Origin: Aplectana chamaeleonis
Taxonomy: Eukaryota > Nematoda > Chromadorea > Rhabditida > Cosmocercidae
Reading direction: 5' to 3'
Assembly: GCA_029168955.1 (NCBI GenBank)
Contig: JAPDOI010000175.1
Location: forward strand, 1,178,001 to 1,242,000
Length of the DNA: 64,000 nt
Below the pieces are notes generated by a model. The model saw nothing but the letters and a program-made list of their open reading frames with translations, did no database searches and was not told the DNA's origin. Numbering within the stretch: the first letter of the stretch is position 1; every line of letters begins with the position of its first letter. This document shows, piece by piece, positions 1-11,817 of the stretch. Made by a program: the position numbers and the translations under genes.

Positions 1-90
1 ATGAACGAATGAATGAATATACTCGATTCTCTATTTCGAATGAATGAATATCCAAAATCGAATAATTTCGAATAAATGAATTAATTTAAC
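1..90. repeat. GAATGAAT-rich low-complexity sequence
   Basis: Irregular iterations of GAATGAAT and TCGAAT fill the left edge. Similar sequence recurs at 8640-9440. No gene is visible in it. It may be the end of a longer array outside the window. Confidence 0.5.
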
Positions 91-1320
91 TACGGGCCAA
101 CCGAATTCAGAGTTTTGCGACGCTACTGCTTTGAAGAGGCAGTTTTCAAGAATGGCATCGAAAGCTTCTGAACTGCTCAATATTTTCAATATTCCGCTCA
201 GGCAGGGTTCATAAGTGGCGGCACGCAAAATCGATACGCATCGTTTCTACACTAGCAGCTGTCTGATGCCACCCACAGCGGTTCTATTCATACAACGCCA
301 GCGCGTCACGAGCGGGCGTTTCGTTAGACCCCGTTCAGAGTTCATTCGCGTCACGACGCGATGTTATAATCAGCCTACATCTCGATCACGCTACGTCGCG
401 TCGCGTCTTCGCTCGGTGTCCACAGTGAAGCGGCGCGATACATTCGAAATGACGTGCTTCTCCCAGAACAATAGCGGTCGTATAGCGAGATGGGAGCCGT
501 TCGGCCCGCCACGCGCCAGCGATTCCACCAGTGTTACTGTCTAGGGTTGGGGAGATAGTGTTCGCGGAATTTCTGGATTAGGCGTGATTCGTAGCTTTTT
601 TCGCTTTTCGTGAATTTGTTACTTCGACATTGTCTGCCCTAACAAGTATGAGCCGCAGAACTTGCTGCTATTTGATATTTACTCCACCGCTTTGAGTATT
701 ACTCATTTTGCCACCTATTCGTTTTTATTTCGTTTCCAAAAATCGATAAAAAAAGAACAAAATCCAAATTAGCCATCGTCGACAGCCATAGAAGCACCTT
801 GTCAAAGGTTGGGAAAAAATATACAAATCTCGCTCTATTGAGAATTCCCGTGCTTATTTTGATCTAGCGCATATGTCGTGGTTTCAATTGCCCTATCAAT
901 TTTCGCGGCTTTAGCTTTGGCTGCTAAAAAATGCTCAGTCGGTACCCTGGATCTCCATCAAATTTCAGGTTCAACTTTGAAAACCGCAAAGTTTTGCTGA
1001 AAACCAAAAAAAGCGTTGGATAGAAGACGATTTACACTTTCGACCAGTATTGCCCTTACCAGAAGAAAATTCCGGTCCGCAGTTGAGGACAAACGCTGTT
1101 GCAGCACGTAATGTGATGAAGTCGTGCTGGGACGAAGGTTGATCGTGCCGGGACTACGTGGTCCCACCAGTATTGTCATCGTGTCGCGTGCTCATATAGC
1201 GGGTGTCTGCGATTGCGGACCAGAGATTTGCTCTGATGAAAGCACTTTTTCAAGTACTCGTCGAAAAAGATTTATTTTGAAACACATATCATCACTGGGA
1301 AGTTGAGGCGTTTCCATGTT
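91..1320. other. Unassigned stretch
   Basis: No gene recognised. The part from 200 to 545 is richer in CG than its surroundings and holds a 109-codon open frame on the plus strand, but the conceptual protein is arginine- and serine-rich with no domain I recognise and no splice context. The rest is AT-rich with only short open frames. Confidence 0.4.
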
Positions 1321-1426
1321 TAATGAGGTTTGAGGCTGTGTTTGAGCTCATTACTCATCAGTTACGAATTACGATTAACGATTTACGAGGATTTGAAAAT
1401 TACGATTTACGCAATTCAAAATTTCA

Positions 1427-1442
1427 GTTACGCACAGCCCTG
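1427..1442 (-). repeat. Solo hAT-like terminal repeat
   Basis: Read on the minus strand this is CAGGGCTGTGCGTAAC. It matches 14 of 16 bases of the terminal repeat of the complete hAT-like element at 20892-22005. Like that element it is preceded by iterated ACGATTA/ACGATTTA motifs (1365-1420). The partner end is not clear; 1330-1345 (TGAGGCTGTGTTTGAG) may be its decayed remnant. No 8-bp duplication was found, so this is a partial or decayed copy. Confidence 0.5.
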
Positions 1443-1496
1443 ACTCACACTAGTGCTGGTGCACTGGCCCTTCGAAAAATTTCTGTGTATGATCCG

Positions 1497-1806
1497 GTAA
1501 AGGTTGTGTTAGATTATTCGAATATATTCGAAGATCGAATATGTTCGAATAATTGTCAGTGTCGATAGTCGATTTCGAATAATAATCGAATATGAGGTTT
1601 TTTCGATAGTCGATTTCGAATAATGATCGAATATCTGTTTTTTTCGATAGTCGATTTCGAATAATGATCGAATATCTGTTTTTTTCGATAGTCGATTTCG
1701 AATAATAATCGAAAATCGGGATTTTTCGATTACTCGATAATCGAATAAATAATCGAATAATTTATTCGAATGTTTATTCGATTGCGAATATTCGAGCACA
1801 ACTATA
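1497..1806. repeat. 41-bp tandem repeat inside a GTTGTG-ended inverted-repeat element
   Basis: Units beginning TCGATAGTCGATTTCGAAT start at 1562, 1603, 1644 and 1685, a period of 41 bp. The block is flanked by GTTGTGTTAGA (left) and, inverted, AGTTGTGCTCGA (right), so the array seems to lie inside a small TIR element. No target duplication could be identified. The long minus-strand open frame here is an effect of the repeat. Confidence 0.55.
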
Positions 1807-2061
1807 GTATACGGTAGTTTAGTAAAAATCTCAGATTCTACTCAAAATTTGTATACGGGGGTTTTTCGGGGTGGAGAATACGAATTTAGCATCCGTTTGT
1901 CGATTTTCAAAATGCTAAGGTGGGTTTTGACCCCTAAATGACATGTTACCTACCGTAACCTACAGTAAACCTCAAAATTCCGACAAATGGACTCCAGATT
2001 CGTATTCGCCACCCTAGATTATCCCTACATACAACTTTTGAGCTAAATCAGAGAAAATTTT
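1807..2061. repeat. Dispersed repeat, copy 1
   Basis: The segment contains CGGTAGTTTAGTAAAAATCTC and further on CTACAGTAAACCTCAAAATT followed by an ATTCGTATTC motif. Diverged versions of the same succession occur near 29330-29450 and 31120-31330. No coding capacity or sharp ends are visible, so the element class is unknown. Confidence 0.45.
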
Positions 2062-2710
2062 TTGAAACTCAAAAAAAAATGCCTGATGGGTGCCCTTGCC
2101 TTTTCGCCAGGCTCAAAAAATGCTCATAACTTTTTTGAGCCTGCGGCTCGCGGCGGGGTACTACGCATTTTTACTATTGAGCCAGAAGAGATACTAACGA
2201 TACTAGTCATCTTCGCAGATCCGACCTTCGCTTTTTATACTTCCCTTGTTAGCTCGGTAATTTTTAGGCATTCCCTTATGGGAAATCGAAATCGGCTCTT
2301 TTCCGAGAAGTCGAGCACAACAGCCATGATCTTGACTTCCTCATTTTGATAAACCAGAGTATAAAAAAACACTGAATATAGAAAATTCCGAAAATGTCAA
2401 CAAAAAAGGTAGTGTAATTTTAAACTACCAAACAATCTTAAGAAGAAAATTTTTAGTAAGAAGGTAGGTTGTGACAAAAGATAAAACAATTTTTTATTCA
2501 TTACAATTCAGCCATCACAAACAACAACAGAGTTACTTTTATTGCAGTAATTAATGTTTTCTATCGAATGTTTTCATGAACCTATGTATGAAGGATTAAT
2601 CCGCGTTTGATCGTTCTGATGAAGAAATTTTCAGAATTATTTTGTGTTGTTGAACCATTTAGGGATTGATGAGATGCGTAGGGAATGAGAAAATCCGATT
2701 TTTACCCACG
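2062..2710. other. Unassigned stretch
   Basis: AT-rich sequence without recognised gene or repeat. One 95-codon plus-strand frame (2062-2349) has no identifiable domain. Confidence 0.35.
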
Positions 2711-2713
2711 TAG

Positions 2714-3541
2714 AATGCCGCAATCCCTTAGAGACTCGGCTCGCCGTGCGATAAGGTGTGTGTACGCAGCTACACAGCGCACACTAGAGTACGCGCACAC
2801 AATATTAATAAAAAAATGTATTTTATTACAGAACGGGGAAGAGAAAACGACTGAAACCGAAGGAAATGGAAGACTATGAAAATTGTCAATTCTGGATGTA
2901 CCCATTTTAGAAATGTAATGTAAACAAACAAAATTGAAGCAGGACTAAATATTTAGCCGTGACAAGTTTAATTCAAACGAACCTAGTTGATCAAAAGTAG
3001 CATTAAACATGCGAGCAAAGGATATTGTGGGAAAGAGGAGAATCTGTCAAACAATTAAGCTTCAACAAGATCGTTTTTTAATGTGATTTAAGGACCTTAA
3101 ATCTCGTCCCGGTTTTACCCCGAAAACCGGGACAAAACCGGGACGAGTGTTAAGGTCCTTAAATCACATTGAATATCAAAGCTTCCAATACTAAAATGTT
3201 TGACAGATTCTCCTCTTTCTCCCAATGCTCTTAGTTCTCATGATTAATGCTGTTTTTAATCAACAAAGTTCATTTGAATGAACCTTGTCAAGTCCGAAAA
3301 ATTCGCCCTGCTCCAATTTAGTTTATTTATATTAAATTTCTGAAATGGTTACATTGAAAGCATCCTATTTCTGCCTTCTTCCATTTACTCCACTTTCGAT
3401 ATTCTTTTCTCTTCCCCGTTCTGTAATAAAATACATTTTTTAATTAATATTGTGCCCGCGTCCACTGCAGTGTGCGCTGTGTAGCTGCGGACAAACACCA
3501 TATCGCACGGCGAGCCCAGTCTCAGAGGGATTGTGGCATTC
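2714..3541. mobile_element. Long fold-back element (about 0.83 kb palindrome)
   Basis: The left half starts GAATGCCGCAATCCCT and the right half ends with the complement, AGGGATTGTGGCATTC. The two arms, each roughly 400 bp, mirror each other through to a centre near 3128, where CCGGTTTTACCCCGAAAACCGG forms an inner hairpin. Matching pairs inside include the GAACGGGGAAGAGAAAA block (2831) against TTTTCTCTTCCCCGTTC (3406), and TTAAGGACCTT pairs next to the centre. No open frame is credible. This is typical of a MITE or fold-back element, or of an inverted duplication. Confidence 0.75.
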
Positions 3542-4650
3542 AAGCTGGATAAAATTCGGGCTTTTATGTACAGGGTACTTCTTAAGTAGGAAAATACGAT
3601 TATTTGCTTCTTTCACTGGAACATGCAGTCTTCAATTTTTACAGTCGGCTCTCTTCATAAGTCATTCTCATATACGAAATTCAGTTGGCTAGTTTTTATA
3701 TTGACCATGATATCTGTATTTTTAGTCTGCCATAATACAGCAGTTTGCTAATCTTTTTCTGAACGTGAACGTTAGCGCGTCTGAGCGATGTCTTTGTATT
3801 TTCGCTTCTACTCTGTAACCACAACGTAATCACTGAACCTTACACCAAAGAAACATTACACCACATCGATCCTAACTTGCTACTACATAGATAACAGAAT
3901 AGTGTTCATTCCTTCATTAAAACAATCAAACACATTATGTATGATCTTTATGACAAGATGAGAAGCTTCGACAGCAACTATGAATTATTGCGAACACAAA
4001 CTGCATATCTATCAATGATTTTAATTCTGTAAGTGTTTGTCTTAAAAAGCGGAGAAGAAGATATGACAAACCAGAAGAGAATCGTGTATTATTTTGCTCC
4101 TGAAATTCGACAGAACATGCACTTCGTTTTTTTTGGTGTCCGGTTTAGGCACCCCCCTTTGCCCTCTCTGCAACGTCCAATATGCACCCCCCTAAGGTTA
4201 ACCGGGACGCGTGCCAAGCCCTGTACCCGATGGTTGCGGTACCATTGACAACCAAGCATGCATCGCCCACTTTCCCTCGCGCTTGCTGTGCCCTCCACCC
4301 TGGCTCTCGCGACGGAGACACAAAGTAAAAAGACGGTACTGTTGTGTCGTCGACTGGCATCTGTCAGATGAGCGAGGTTTTTCTGCATAATCTGGCAAAC
4401 ATCGGCCACGACCGCTTCCTCTTTAGGGATGCTGAGATTGAAATCACAATCTGAGAATGCATTTCGTGCAGTACGATTTCTTCGAGTTTAACCAGTGTTC
4501 ATATTCTCTAAAAATCGGGACTAGTTCTAACGCTAGCTTTTTTATAACACTTCAGTTCGCTTAAGAAAATTACTGGATGCAATTCTAACCTGCTGATTAA
4601 ACATATGATAAAGAAGAAAAAGCAAAGCAAACTCCATAAAAACTGAGTAC
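3542..4650. other. Unassigned stretch
   Basis: No gene recognised. The segment 4140-4410 is more GC-rich and is open in several minus-strand frames (up to 106 codons), but these overlap one another and show no domain. No repeat shared with the rest of the window was found. Confidence 0.35.
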
Positions 4651-5390
4651 TTTCAAGCAAAAGTGGCTTGATGCTGACAGAAACGTTCCTACAAAAAGAA
4701 ACAATAGGAAAATGGAGTGGGCGAGTCTACAAAAATTTAACAATGCTTCCTGAGAACCAATTCCCGTAGCTGAAATTTTGAATTCATGTAATCAACTCGT
4801 GTTATTCTTCAGAGAAGAGCTTTGTGGTTTTGGAAAGGAGCTTGCTCCGGTTATCCTAGTACCGGTGGAAATATTCTATACCTATTCTTAAAAAGAAGAC
4901 ATAAAGTCTGACCCACATAAAGAGTTTCCTTTTGCTGATCAGAAAAGTGAACTGGTGAAAGTACAGAAGCAACTGAACCCTTCCAAACAAGTGAGAATTT
5001 TATCGAAAGGCATCAAGCACTTCCTTGCGAAATAAAGCAACGGCTTATTATTTGGAATTGAAAGCTTTTGCCAAGTGAGTTAGTTCTCAAGAAATTTTGT
5101 TAATTTTTTGAAGACTCGCTCATCCCGTTTTGCTGTTGCTCCTTTTTTGGAACGTGTCTGTCTGCACGAAACCACCTCTGCCTGAAACAGCTCCTTTTTG
5201 ATAGAATTACTCACTTATTTGAAAATACATGGTGACCCACGGAAAATCTCCACGATTTTGCGATTTGTATTTTATAACAGTAAGTAGCCTATTTGTTGAC
5301 CAGTTCCTCTGTACCACCTCATTAAAGAAAGTGCAGCCTACAAAGTCTTTCACCGATTTGATCGAAGAAAAATATCGATAACTTTAGTGA
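4651..5390. repeat. Composite satellite-bearing element, copy 1 (old, array-less)
   Basis: Left and right inverted arms correspond to those of the copies at 41601 and 55157: GACAGAAACGTTCC on the left and CTCCTTTTTGATAGAAT on the right. After the right arm comes a diverged single version of the 145-bp unit (CAGCCTACAAAGTC, then CGATTTGATCGAAGA, near 5333-5370). Neither the 42-bp nor the 7-bp array is present. Divergence from the other two copies is much higher, so this is an older insertion or a related subfamily. Confidence 0.6.
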
Positions 5391-5821
5391 AACCTTCCAA
5401 GTTGCAAACCTTGTTGTGGGGGCACCCAAGATCCATCCATGAAAATAGGAATTTCTCTCAATAGCAGGTATATGATATCGTTATCCGCGAGTGTTCTCCT
5501 GGAGACTCTATGGGAATGCTCTGATTTCTGAATTTCGATTTTTGTTCTTTTCTGGGATTTCGAGTGCTTCCCCCTCAAACTAGGCTTGCACTCATCCCTG
5601 TAGTGTACACTGTACAGCCAAAGCTTTAAATGGATCTACCCCGCGGAGACGCAGAGATAGACAGTTTTCACTTCAGCTGGGCCGAGAGAGTCTCGGTCCG
5701 GCTGGCAGCGCCTTTCTTTTCGTCCTCTGCTCTCATACTGACTCGGACACCCCGCATGCCGAGTTGTCAATGCTCCGGAGACCATACCCGATTCGTAGGG
5801 ACATGCGATCATCGTACAATT
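5391..5821. other. Unassigned stretch
   Basis: No gene or shared repeat recognised. Short open frames occur on both strands, none with a domain. Confidence 0.35.
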
Positions 5822-6308
5822 CACCACAATCTTAAAGGCTATGGTGTGATTGCGGTAGACACACTGCGGTGGAAAATCTGGCACTTTGCCAGATTTCGTC
5901 ATCGATCGACAGCACAGCTGATATTCTGGCTAGGTTAGTTGAGCTTTTTCTTTTTTCGTCACGCTGGTTTCTGCTTCGTTTTGTCTCTGGCTCTTTAAGT
6001 GTTGCGAATAGGGGCTTTTTTCAGTGCGTGAGGGAACTTGCCGTTTGTTAGGGCTTGGTAGTATTTTCCAGAAATCTGCGAGAAAAAAAAACGAAAAATT
6101 CCTTCACTCACTAAGAAAAACCTTTATTTGCAATATTCAAAGAGTCAGAAGCGAAAATAGAGCAGAAACAAACAAGAAAAAATAACGAAAACCGTAACTC
6201 CAGAAAATCAGCTATGCAGTCGATTGATGACCAAATCTGGCAAAGTGCCAGGTTTTCCGTCGTAGTTTTAGTGTGTCGATCGCATCATAGCCTTTTATCA
6301 TTGCGGTA
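5822..6308. mobile_element. Fold-back TIR element H, copy 1
   Basis: The outer ends read ACCACAATCTTAAAGGCTATG on the left and, inverted, TACCGCAATGATAAAAGGCT on the right. The arms continue inward for over 100 bp; both contain GGCACTTTGCCAGATTT, and both contain a conserved CATCRATCGACNGCANAGCTGAT block. The copy at 27224-27677 has the same architecture. No coding sequence. TA at the right edge suggests a TA target, but the duplication is not proven. Confidence 0.7.
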
Positions 6309-6439
6309 AGCTCTACCTCTTCACAACAAATTGTCCGTCCAGGACCCCAAGAGCTACAGGGGGGAACTTCTCTACGGAGTGTCATGGATGAGGTTTGTAT
6401 TGTATCATTCTTGAGCGACTCATCTAGCATAGTGTAGAA

Positions 6440-7290
6440 ATGACCAGAAAGAAGCAAGCCGGTTTGTGGAATAAAGGATCAACCATCGATCAAGTGTTCG
6501 TCGCGGATAGACCAAATAAATTGCGGTTTTCAAAGGCACTTAAGCTTGCTTTTCTAACTTTGAAGCCGCATTCCACTTTCCTGATCGTGACCGATTGCCC
6601 GACGCTCTGCGAGCCGAGGGAGTCCCGGAAAAGGATATTCGCCTAATCGAGGACATAAACCAAGGAACAACGGCAGCAGTTCGTCGTGAAGAAAGTCAGA
6701 GTCTACCTATCGGCTACTCATTCTACCAAAATGTGCGGATTGCAGACGTGAACAGGACCGAAGTCGCAGATGGAAAGGTTGGGTTGCAGGGACAGAAAGC
6801 TGTTTAGACCTCTGCTTGGATATTCCTGGCCACAACATATCTGTCCTAACAGATCCCTAGTACGAATACAACGCATTTTGTCAAGGCTTGACACGAGGGA
6901 GGGGCCAACCTTTCCCAACGCCTTCTCGAGCAGCAACTGAAGACCGACTTCATTTGTTTGGGCATATTTTAAGAAGACAGTCAGGTCGTCTTCTTCAACA
7001 CGACGTAAGGATGCTACCGAGTCCTCTCCGGAAACAGCCGCCTGGACGTAGGCTAAAGTTTTGAACGGATGTGGTGAAGAAGGATTTGAAATTACTCGGC
7101 ATGTAAAGATAATTCAGGCGCAATGCTTTGCTTTGCAGGAAGTGGAATAGCGACTATAGGACGGATTGTGATCGAGTTGTGGCCGAGGACCCAGACAGTT
7201 GGGCACTGCCGACTGCTAGGACGGTTCGCCTAGGCGAAGAAGCTGACTTACCGCGTCAAGCGAATGATAGCCGATCAGGTCATGTGAGTC
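6440..7290 (+). pseudogene. RTE-type LINE reverse transcriptase fragment
   Basis: In shifting frames the plus strand encodes pieces of the same reverse transcriptase as the element at 11800-15095: GSTIDQVFVADR (matching GRSTIDQVFAVRR), DALRAEGVPEKDIRLIEDIN (matching NALRADGVPEKYGRLIEDMN), and further on a C-terminal thumb-like region with many stops. The YADD catalytic box is missing; the sequence jumps from the DIN-GTTAAV segment straight to C-terminal sequence. It is an internally deleted, multiply frameshifted relic, opposite in orientation to the main RTE copy. RTE proteins copy their own RNA by target-primed reverse transcription; this one cannot be functional. Confidence 0.8.
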
Positions 7291-7502
7291 ATCACTGACC
7301 CTGGCACCATGCCTTTCTCTTTATACGACAGTATGGCCAGATGATTGATACTAGTAAGTTTTAAACGGAACGCCGCAAAGGATCCAGCCCGCTGTGATGA
7401 CCAACTCAACCAAACATCCACCGTTTGGTTGAGCAAAAATCCACAACAATTGAAAAGAGTGAGCACAAGAAAAATGAGGCTCACAACTTGCTACGCACGC
7501 GT

Positions 7503-8077
7503 TGGGCAGTGGTCACGATGAAAAACGGTATATAAAAAAACTACAAAAATCAGCTTAGATCAAAAACAGCTTAAAAACTATGAAGGAAACGCGGTGAGAA
7601 ACGGGCTAGAATTAGAGTTTTTAGGGCCCAAAGATGCCAGTTCGTGGACATGTGCACAGCCCCGCCCAAAAAGATTGCAGTCTCATGCCGAGCAGTCAAA
7701 AACCATAGAAATTCAGAGAAAGAAATAAATGCAAATTTACCTTATAGAAACAGTTGAAGATAAGAGAGAATCACTTCAGTCAATGTTCTTGACTATATGA
7801 GTGCATGAATATTCGAGCAGGTCAGTCCGAAGGTTAATCATCATTGGCTGAAATTCAGCTACAAGCCAGCTGATGTTCTTGATACAAGAGATCATCGATG
7901 TCGATGATGTGGAGTGGGCTCGTCCACCATCAAAAGACAAGAAAGTTTGGGCTTCAAATTTGGCCCGAAACAGCGGTTTTTTCACGATTTTTAACAGGTC
8001 CTACTACTCTAGACCCAGAAAAGGATTTAAAGAGGAAAGGAAGACAAAGCATGTTCGATCGCGACCACTGCCTTGAA
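7503..8077. mobile_element. TTAA/TA-type MITE, family C, copy 1
   Basis: The left end contains GGCAGTGGTCACGATGAAAAA and the right end the inverse, TCGCGACCACTGCCTTGAA. The same element recurs inverted at 18042-18586 and 52266-52818; all share the block around AAAAACAGCTTAAAAACTATG and the CATCGATGTCGATGATGTGG block. About 575 bp, no credible open frame. The outermost bases are degenerate here (TTGG, TTGAA) compared with TTAA elsewhere. Confidence 0.75.
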
Positions 8078-8105
8078 GCGGGGCTATCACTCTCATCTGG
8101 CAGTA

Positions 8106-9821
8106 TTAGGGGCCGAATAGAGTCTCGCCGCGCAGAGGCGCGGCAGCATGGTGTGCAGCCGTATCGATCAAGCGGCGCCGCGAGGCGGCGCGGCGGGTCG
8201 ATCAGACTAGGTCAGGGCCGAATCTGGCAGCGGCCGCCGCCGGCGGCTGCCGCATGGCCAGGCGGCGCCGCTTTGCAACCCCGAGCGGTGCGGCGAAGTG
8301 GCGCGGCGACAGTAGACGGTCGAGCCCGCTTTCCATGATTGAGTGGTCAAATATATATGTTTGTGAGGTAAATTTCTGTTTACCGGTGTACTTACATCAA
8401 GTTCATTTCTAGTCATAGAATTTTGGGCTCGTGAAACCTAATTTTTGATGAGTTTCAAAGATTTTGACACCAATCCAAGGGCTATTTTTTACTAAACTTC
8501 GAATTCGAAAATATCCACAAAACTTTTGAACAACGTCCTTCTAAGTTTCCATTTCAGAAACTTATTTTCAGCTGGAAGCAGATCTTCTATGAATACATAA
8601 TTTTCGAAAAGTACAGTTGCCTCGATAAGTAATAGTGAGTAAAAGACATGAACAGTAGACACTAGGTTTCGAATGAATTAATAATTCGATTACCATGTTT
8701 TTATAATACGTCGAATGAATGAATAGTTCGGATAACCACTTTTGTAAAAACGTCTGATTGATGAGTTTTTTGAACAAACCTTTTTCATTGTAAAATCACC
8801 AAATGAGTAGATGAACTTGAATGAAAAGTTTTAAGAATTTCCGAATGAATGAATTTTGTCGAATTTTTGAAAACATTGAATAAATTATTAAATTTGAACT
8901 ATCGAATTGGGACTCTCGAATATTTTTTTAAAATGTTTGATAACTTGTCCTCTATTCGATTCGAATATTCGGAAAATCGGTCCGTATATTCGAAATAAAA
9001 ATAGATTTTTCGATTTATTTCTGAATAGTAAATTAATATTCCCCACCCATTTTTTCAGTGGCAGAAAGTATTCCAATGCCGTGACCCAAAACTGCGCGAA
9101 TATTCGGAAAGTTGAATATTTCAGTTACTGAAATAAAGCGAGTATTCGAAGAACCTGTAAATCTGGAACCCCGAATGAATTGAATAGATTAGAAACCTAT
9201 CAGTGCAGAATTCCGAAAGAATCAATCACTTTATAAAGCAAATATATAATATCCTGAATGAACCGAATACCCGAGGAAACAATAAAAATCCCAATTCCCG
9301 AATGAATCGAATTTCACAAAATACAATTTGAAGTTCCCAAATGAATAGAATACTCCGATAGTTCGAATAATATTCGAATAAGTTTTTCATTGGATCCCAA
9401 ATCTGACGAATATGTAAGGTAAAATGTAACAACTATACGACTCTAACAATGAATGCAAGAACATGGATGGGATGCACGTCGATCACGGAATCCTTTTTCA
9501 GGGAAGAACCCTAAAGTTTTGAAGTAGCTCTGTTTGCCAATCATTCCTGATTCGTTGTTTTTTTTATCTGAAATGACCCAAGCCGCCGTAAAATTAAATC
9601 CAGCTCCAACTTGGCCAATCTGAATATTACAATAATTTAATTCGAAACTTAAGCGTCAGGTGCATAGCCCTGTACGTAGTACACAAAAGCGCGTCGCCGC
9701 TCCAGTTTGTCGCGGCCCGTTCATAGCATTTGGACATCGGCGGGGATGAGAAATGGGGCGGGGCCGCGCCGCTCCATCCTCCGCCGCTCCTTTCAGCGGC
9801 GGGACTCTATTCGACCCCTTA
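8106..9821. mobile_element. Non-autonomous Harbinger-like TIR element (1.7 kb)
   Basis: The ends are inverted repeats: left GGGGCCGAATAGAGTCTCGC (from 8109), right, read inverted, GGGGTCGAATAGAGTCCCGC (to 9818). The element is flanked on both sides by TTA (8106-8108 and 9819-9821), a 3-bp duplication of the TWA type known for PIF/Harbinger transposons. Each terminus is followed by very GC-rich, hairpin-forming sequence (for example GCCGCGCAGAGGCGCGGC). The interior (8340-9440) is AT-rich with GAATGAAT and TCGAATATTCGA motifs. No transposase frame is visible. The superfamily call rests only on the TIR and TTA duplication. Confidence 0.6.
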
Positions 9822-10066
9822 CGCACTTTTACTCAAAACTTTCCCATCGTGAATTCCCTCTGACCTGTGCTTCCCATGCGGCGTTGCTAGATTTCCTAGT
9901 CTCATTCCTCGTCTTGATGTTCATCGATACGTATCGCATGCTGGCGATTATTTTCGGCAGACTTGAGGTTCGTTTTTTCGTTTCAAAAAAGAACATCCGT
10001 CCGTTATGCACCGTTTATTATATAGCCTGACTCGTACTAACTGCTTTCTCAGATTATTATGAGGTA

Positions 10067-10221
10067 CCCTCTATAAAACGTCGTAATTCACATCATTCGA
10101 TGTGCGAGCGGGGCGCGCGACTCCTCGGCCTCCGTCTGCCCTACGATCCCTCACTGTCTCTAATCTCCGCTCCGCACCAGCACGCGTAGAAACCAAGTTG
10201 ATTTCGCCGTATTATAGCCTG
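10067..10221. mobile_element. 155-bp TA-flanked MITE, family E, copy 1
   Basis: The ends CCCTCTATAAAACGTCGTAA and, inverted, CAGGCTATAATACGGCGAAA form imperfect terminal inverted repeats. TA precedes the left end (10065-10066). The core CGGCCTCCGTCTGCCCT is conserved in all copies. Three other copies of 155-156 bp occur in this window. Confidence 0.8.
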
Positions 10222-11610
10222 TGTGTTCACTAAAATAACGTCTATGTGCCCCTTAATCCCTTTATCACACTGTTTAGCAGCAGAACTCAGTCTATCACCG
10301 ATAAAGAGGATACTCAACGTCGGAAGGTATTCACGCTAACTGGCGCGCTCCGGGGTATTCCTATCGCGATGATTTTATACTTTATGATAATTTTTTGACT
10401 GCAATGCGAACAGCAAAACTTCGCGAATCTTAACCAGCTTCACTCCTTGTTCACATGGTGCTGACAGTTTCGAACATGATTCTCTGAATAACTCATTTCA
10501 CAGCACTAGGATGTTTATGTGGCTTGAGTCAGCACACAGCACAATCTTCGAGCTTCCCTTTCGATAGCACTTGGCATTCAAATAACAGACGGCTCGCTCT
10601 ATAGTTTGTGGGTAAACTAGGAAAACCACATGGTTGCACATGCGGATGAGGCCGCTCGCTTGAAATTTGAGACGGTTTCGAACATAATTTTTTGCGTTTT
10701 ATTTTGATATAACTCGATAGAAGGTGCAGATTAATAAGACTCTCACTTCCAACGCTTTCGAAAAAAAAAACTCGTACGAAAATTATACCCCTCCGAAATT
10801 GATCAAATTTCTAAGACTTTCTCGTGTAGACATTTAACCGGAACAAACTTTCCTTATATCAAAATGACATTGTGTGTAATCACCTATAGGGAATCGAGCG
10901 TCCTTCTTAGATCTGTAAAATTTCTGCCTCTTCGAATGTGATGTTTTTGGATTTTTTCGGATGATAATTTCTGCAGATTATGACCATCCTGTAGTCGATC
11001 AAATTTGATGCAGTAGCCTTTGCGCAAGGTTATGATCATACCTTGTTTTGCACGAAATGATTGTGAAATGAAGTGATAGGCTTGAAAAATTCATGAAAGC
11101 CAGAAGCCTATTTCCCTGTTTTGAGGTTCTACTACCCACTGATATCGCATTTTTTTCCTTCTGCTAAAAGAAATTAAGATCAAATCGGAAAGTCTTCGTT
11201 ATGAATCCAAGCCGTATTTAAATGGAATGGTTTTCTGGCCTGTACTAGTTGTCCGAAAAGATGAACGGTTTTTCGGTGGTTGCCACCTAAGGATAATGGG
11301 GTCAATCGAATGTAGGGTGTAATATTATGCAAAACACTATTAGTCATGGTCTATATGAAAAAGTCGGAATGTTAAAATACTGCTATCGCGAAGTCTCTAG
11401 TTCAAATTGATCTGTTTTTGTGTTGCTCTTGAGAATTCCTTGTTGTATAAGCTCTTTCTGGCTGGCTTTCGGAGTCTTGAAACCTTCTTAAGACCATCTG
11501 TAATATTGCGATGCATAATAGTAACATACAGATAGTCGTCTGAAACTAAACTACATAAACTAGGCAGCGCTAAGGGGTGAGAACTAATTTAGTTCGCTCC
11601 AGAACGCATG
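10222..11610. other. Unassigned stretch
   Basis: No gene recognised and no long open frame. A short segment near 10712-10760 (AACTCGATAGAAGGTGCAGA, then GACTCTCACTTCC) resembles part of the TIR element at 15107-15528, so some of this stretch is probably decayed repeat. Confidence 0.35.
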
Positions 11611-11799
11611 TTAAAGACGGCTTTCACGATAAACATCTCCGGCGACTGTCCACAGTAAAATGGTAGTCGAGAAGGATCCTAGGCTCCCAGAGCCGAAAGA
11701 ACGGTAGAAAACGAGTGAGGAGTGCCAAAATAACGGCCGCAAACAAGCGTTTCGAAGTTTCAGAACCGCCCCGTGCCCTATTTCCGCCCCTCGATGTGA
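11611..11799. mobile_element. TTAA/TA-type MITE, family alpha, copy 1, left part
   Basis: It begins TTAAAGACGGCTTTCACGAT and aligns along its whole length with the inverted sequence of the intact copy at 40860-41321 (shared blocks AGTAAAATGGTAG, GAGAAGGATCCTAGGCTCCC, CAAACAAGCGTTT, CCGCCC). It stops abruptly at CCTCGATGTGA, where the RTE element is inserted. The other part continues at 15107. Confidence 0.85.
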
Positions 11800-11817
11800 C
11801 TTATGTACTTACTTGAC

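Noticed and set aside
8109..8340. CpG-island-like promoter
   Set aside because: GC-rich block belongs to the inverted-repeat end of a transposon and has a mirror at the other end.
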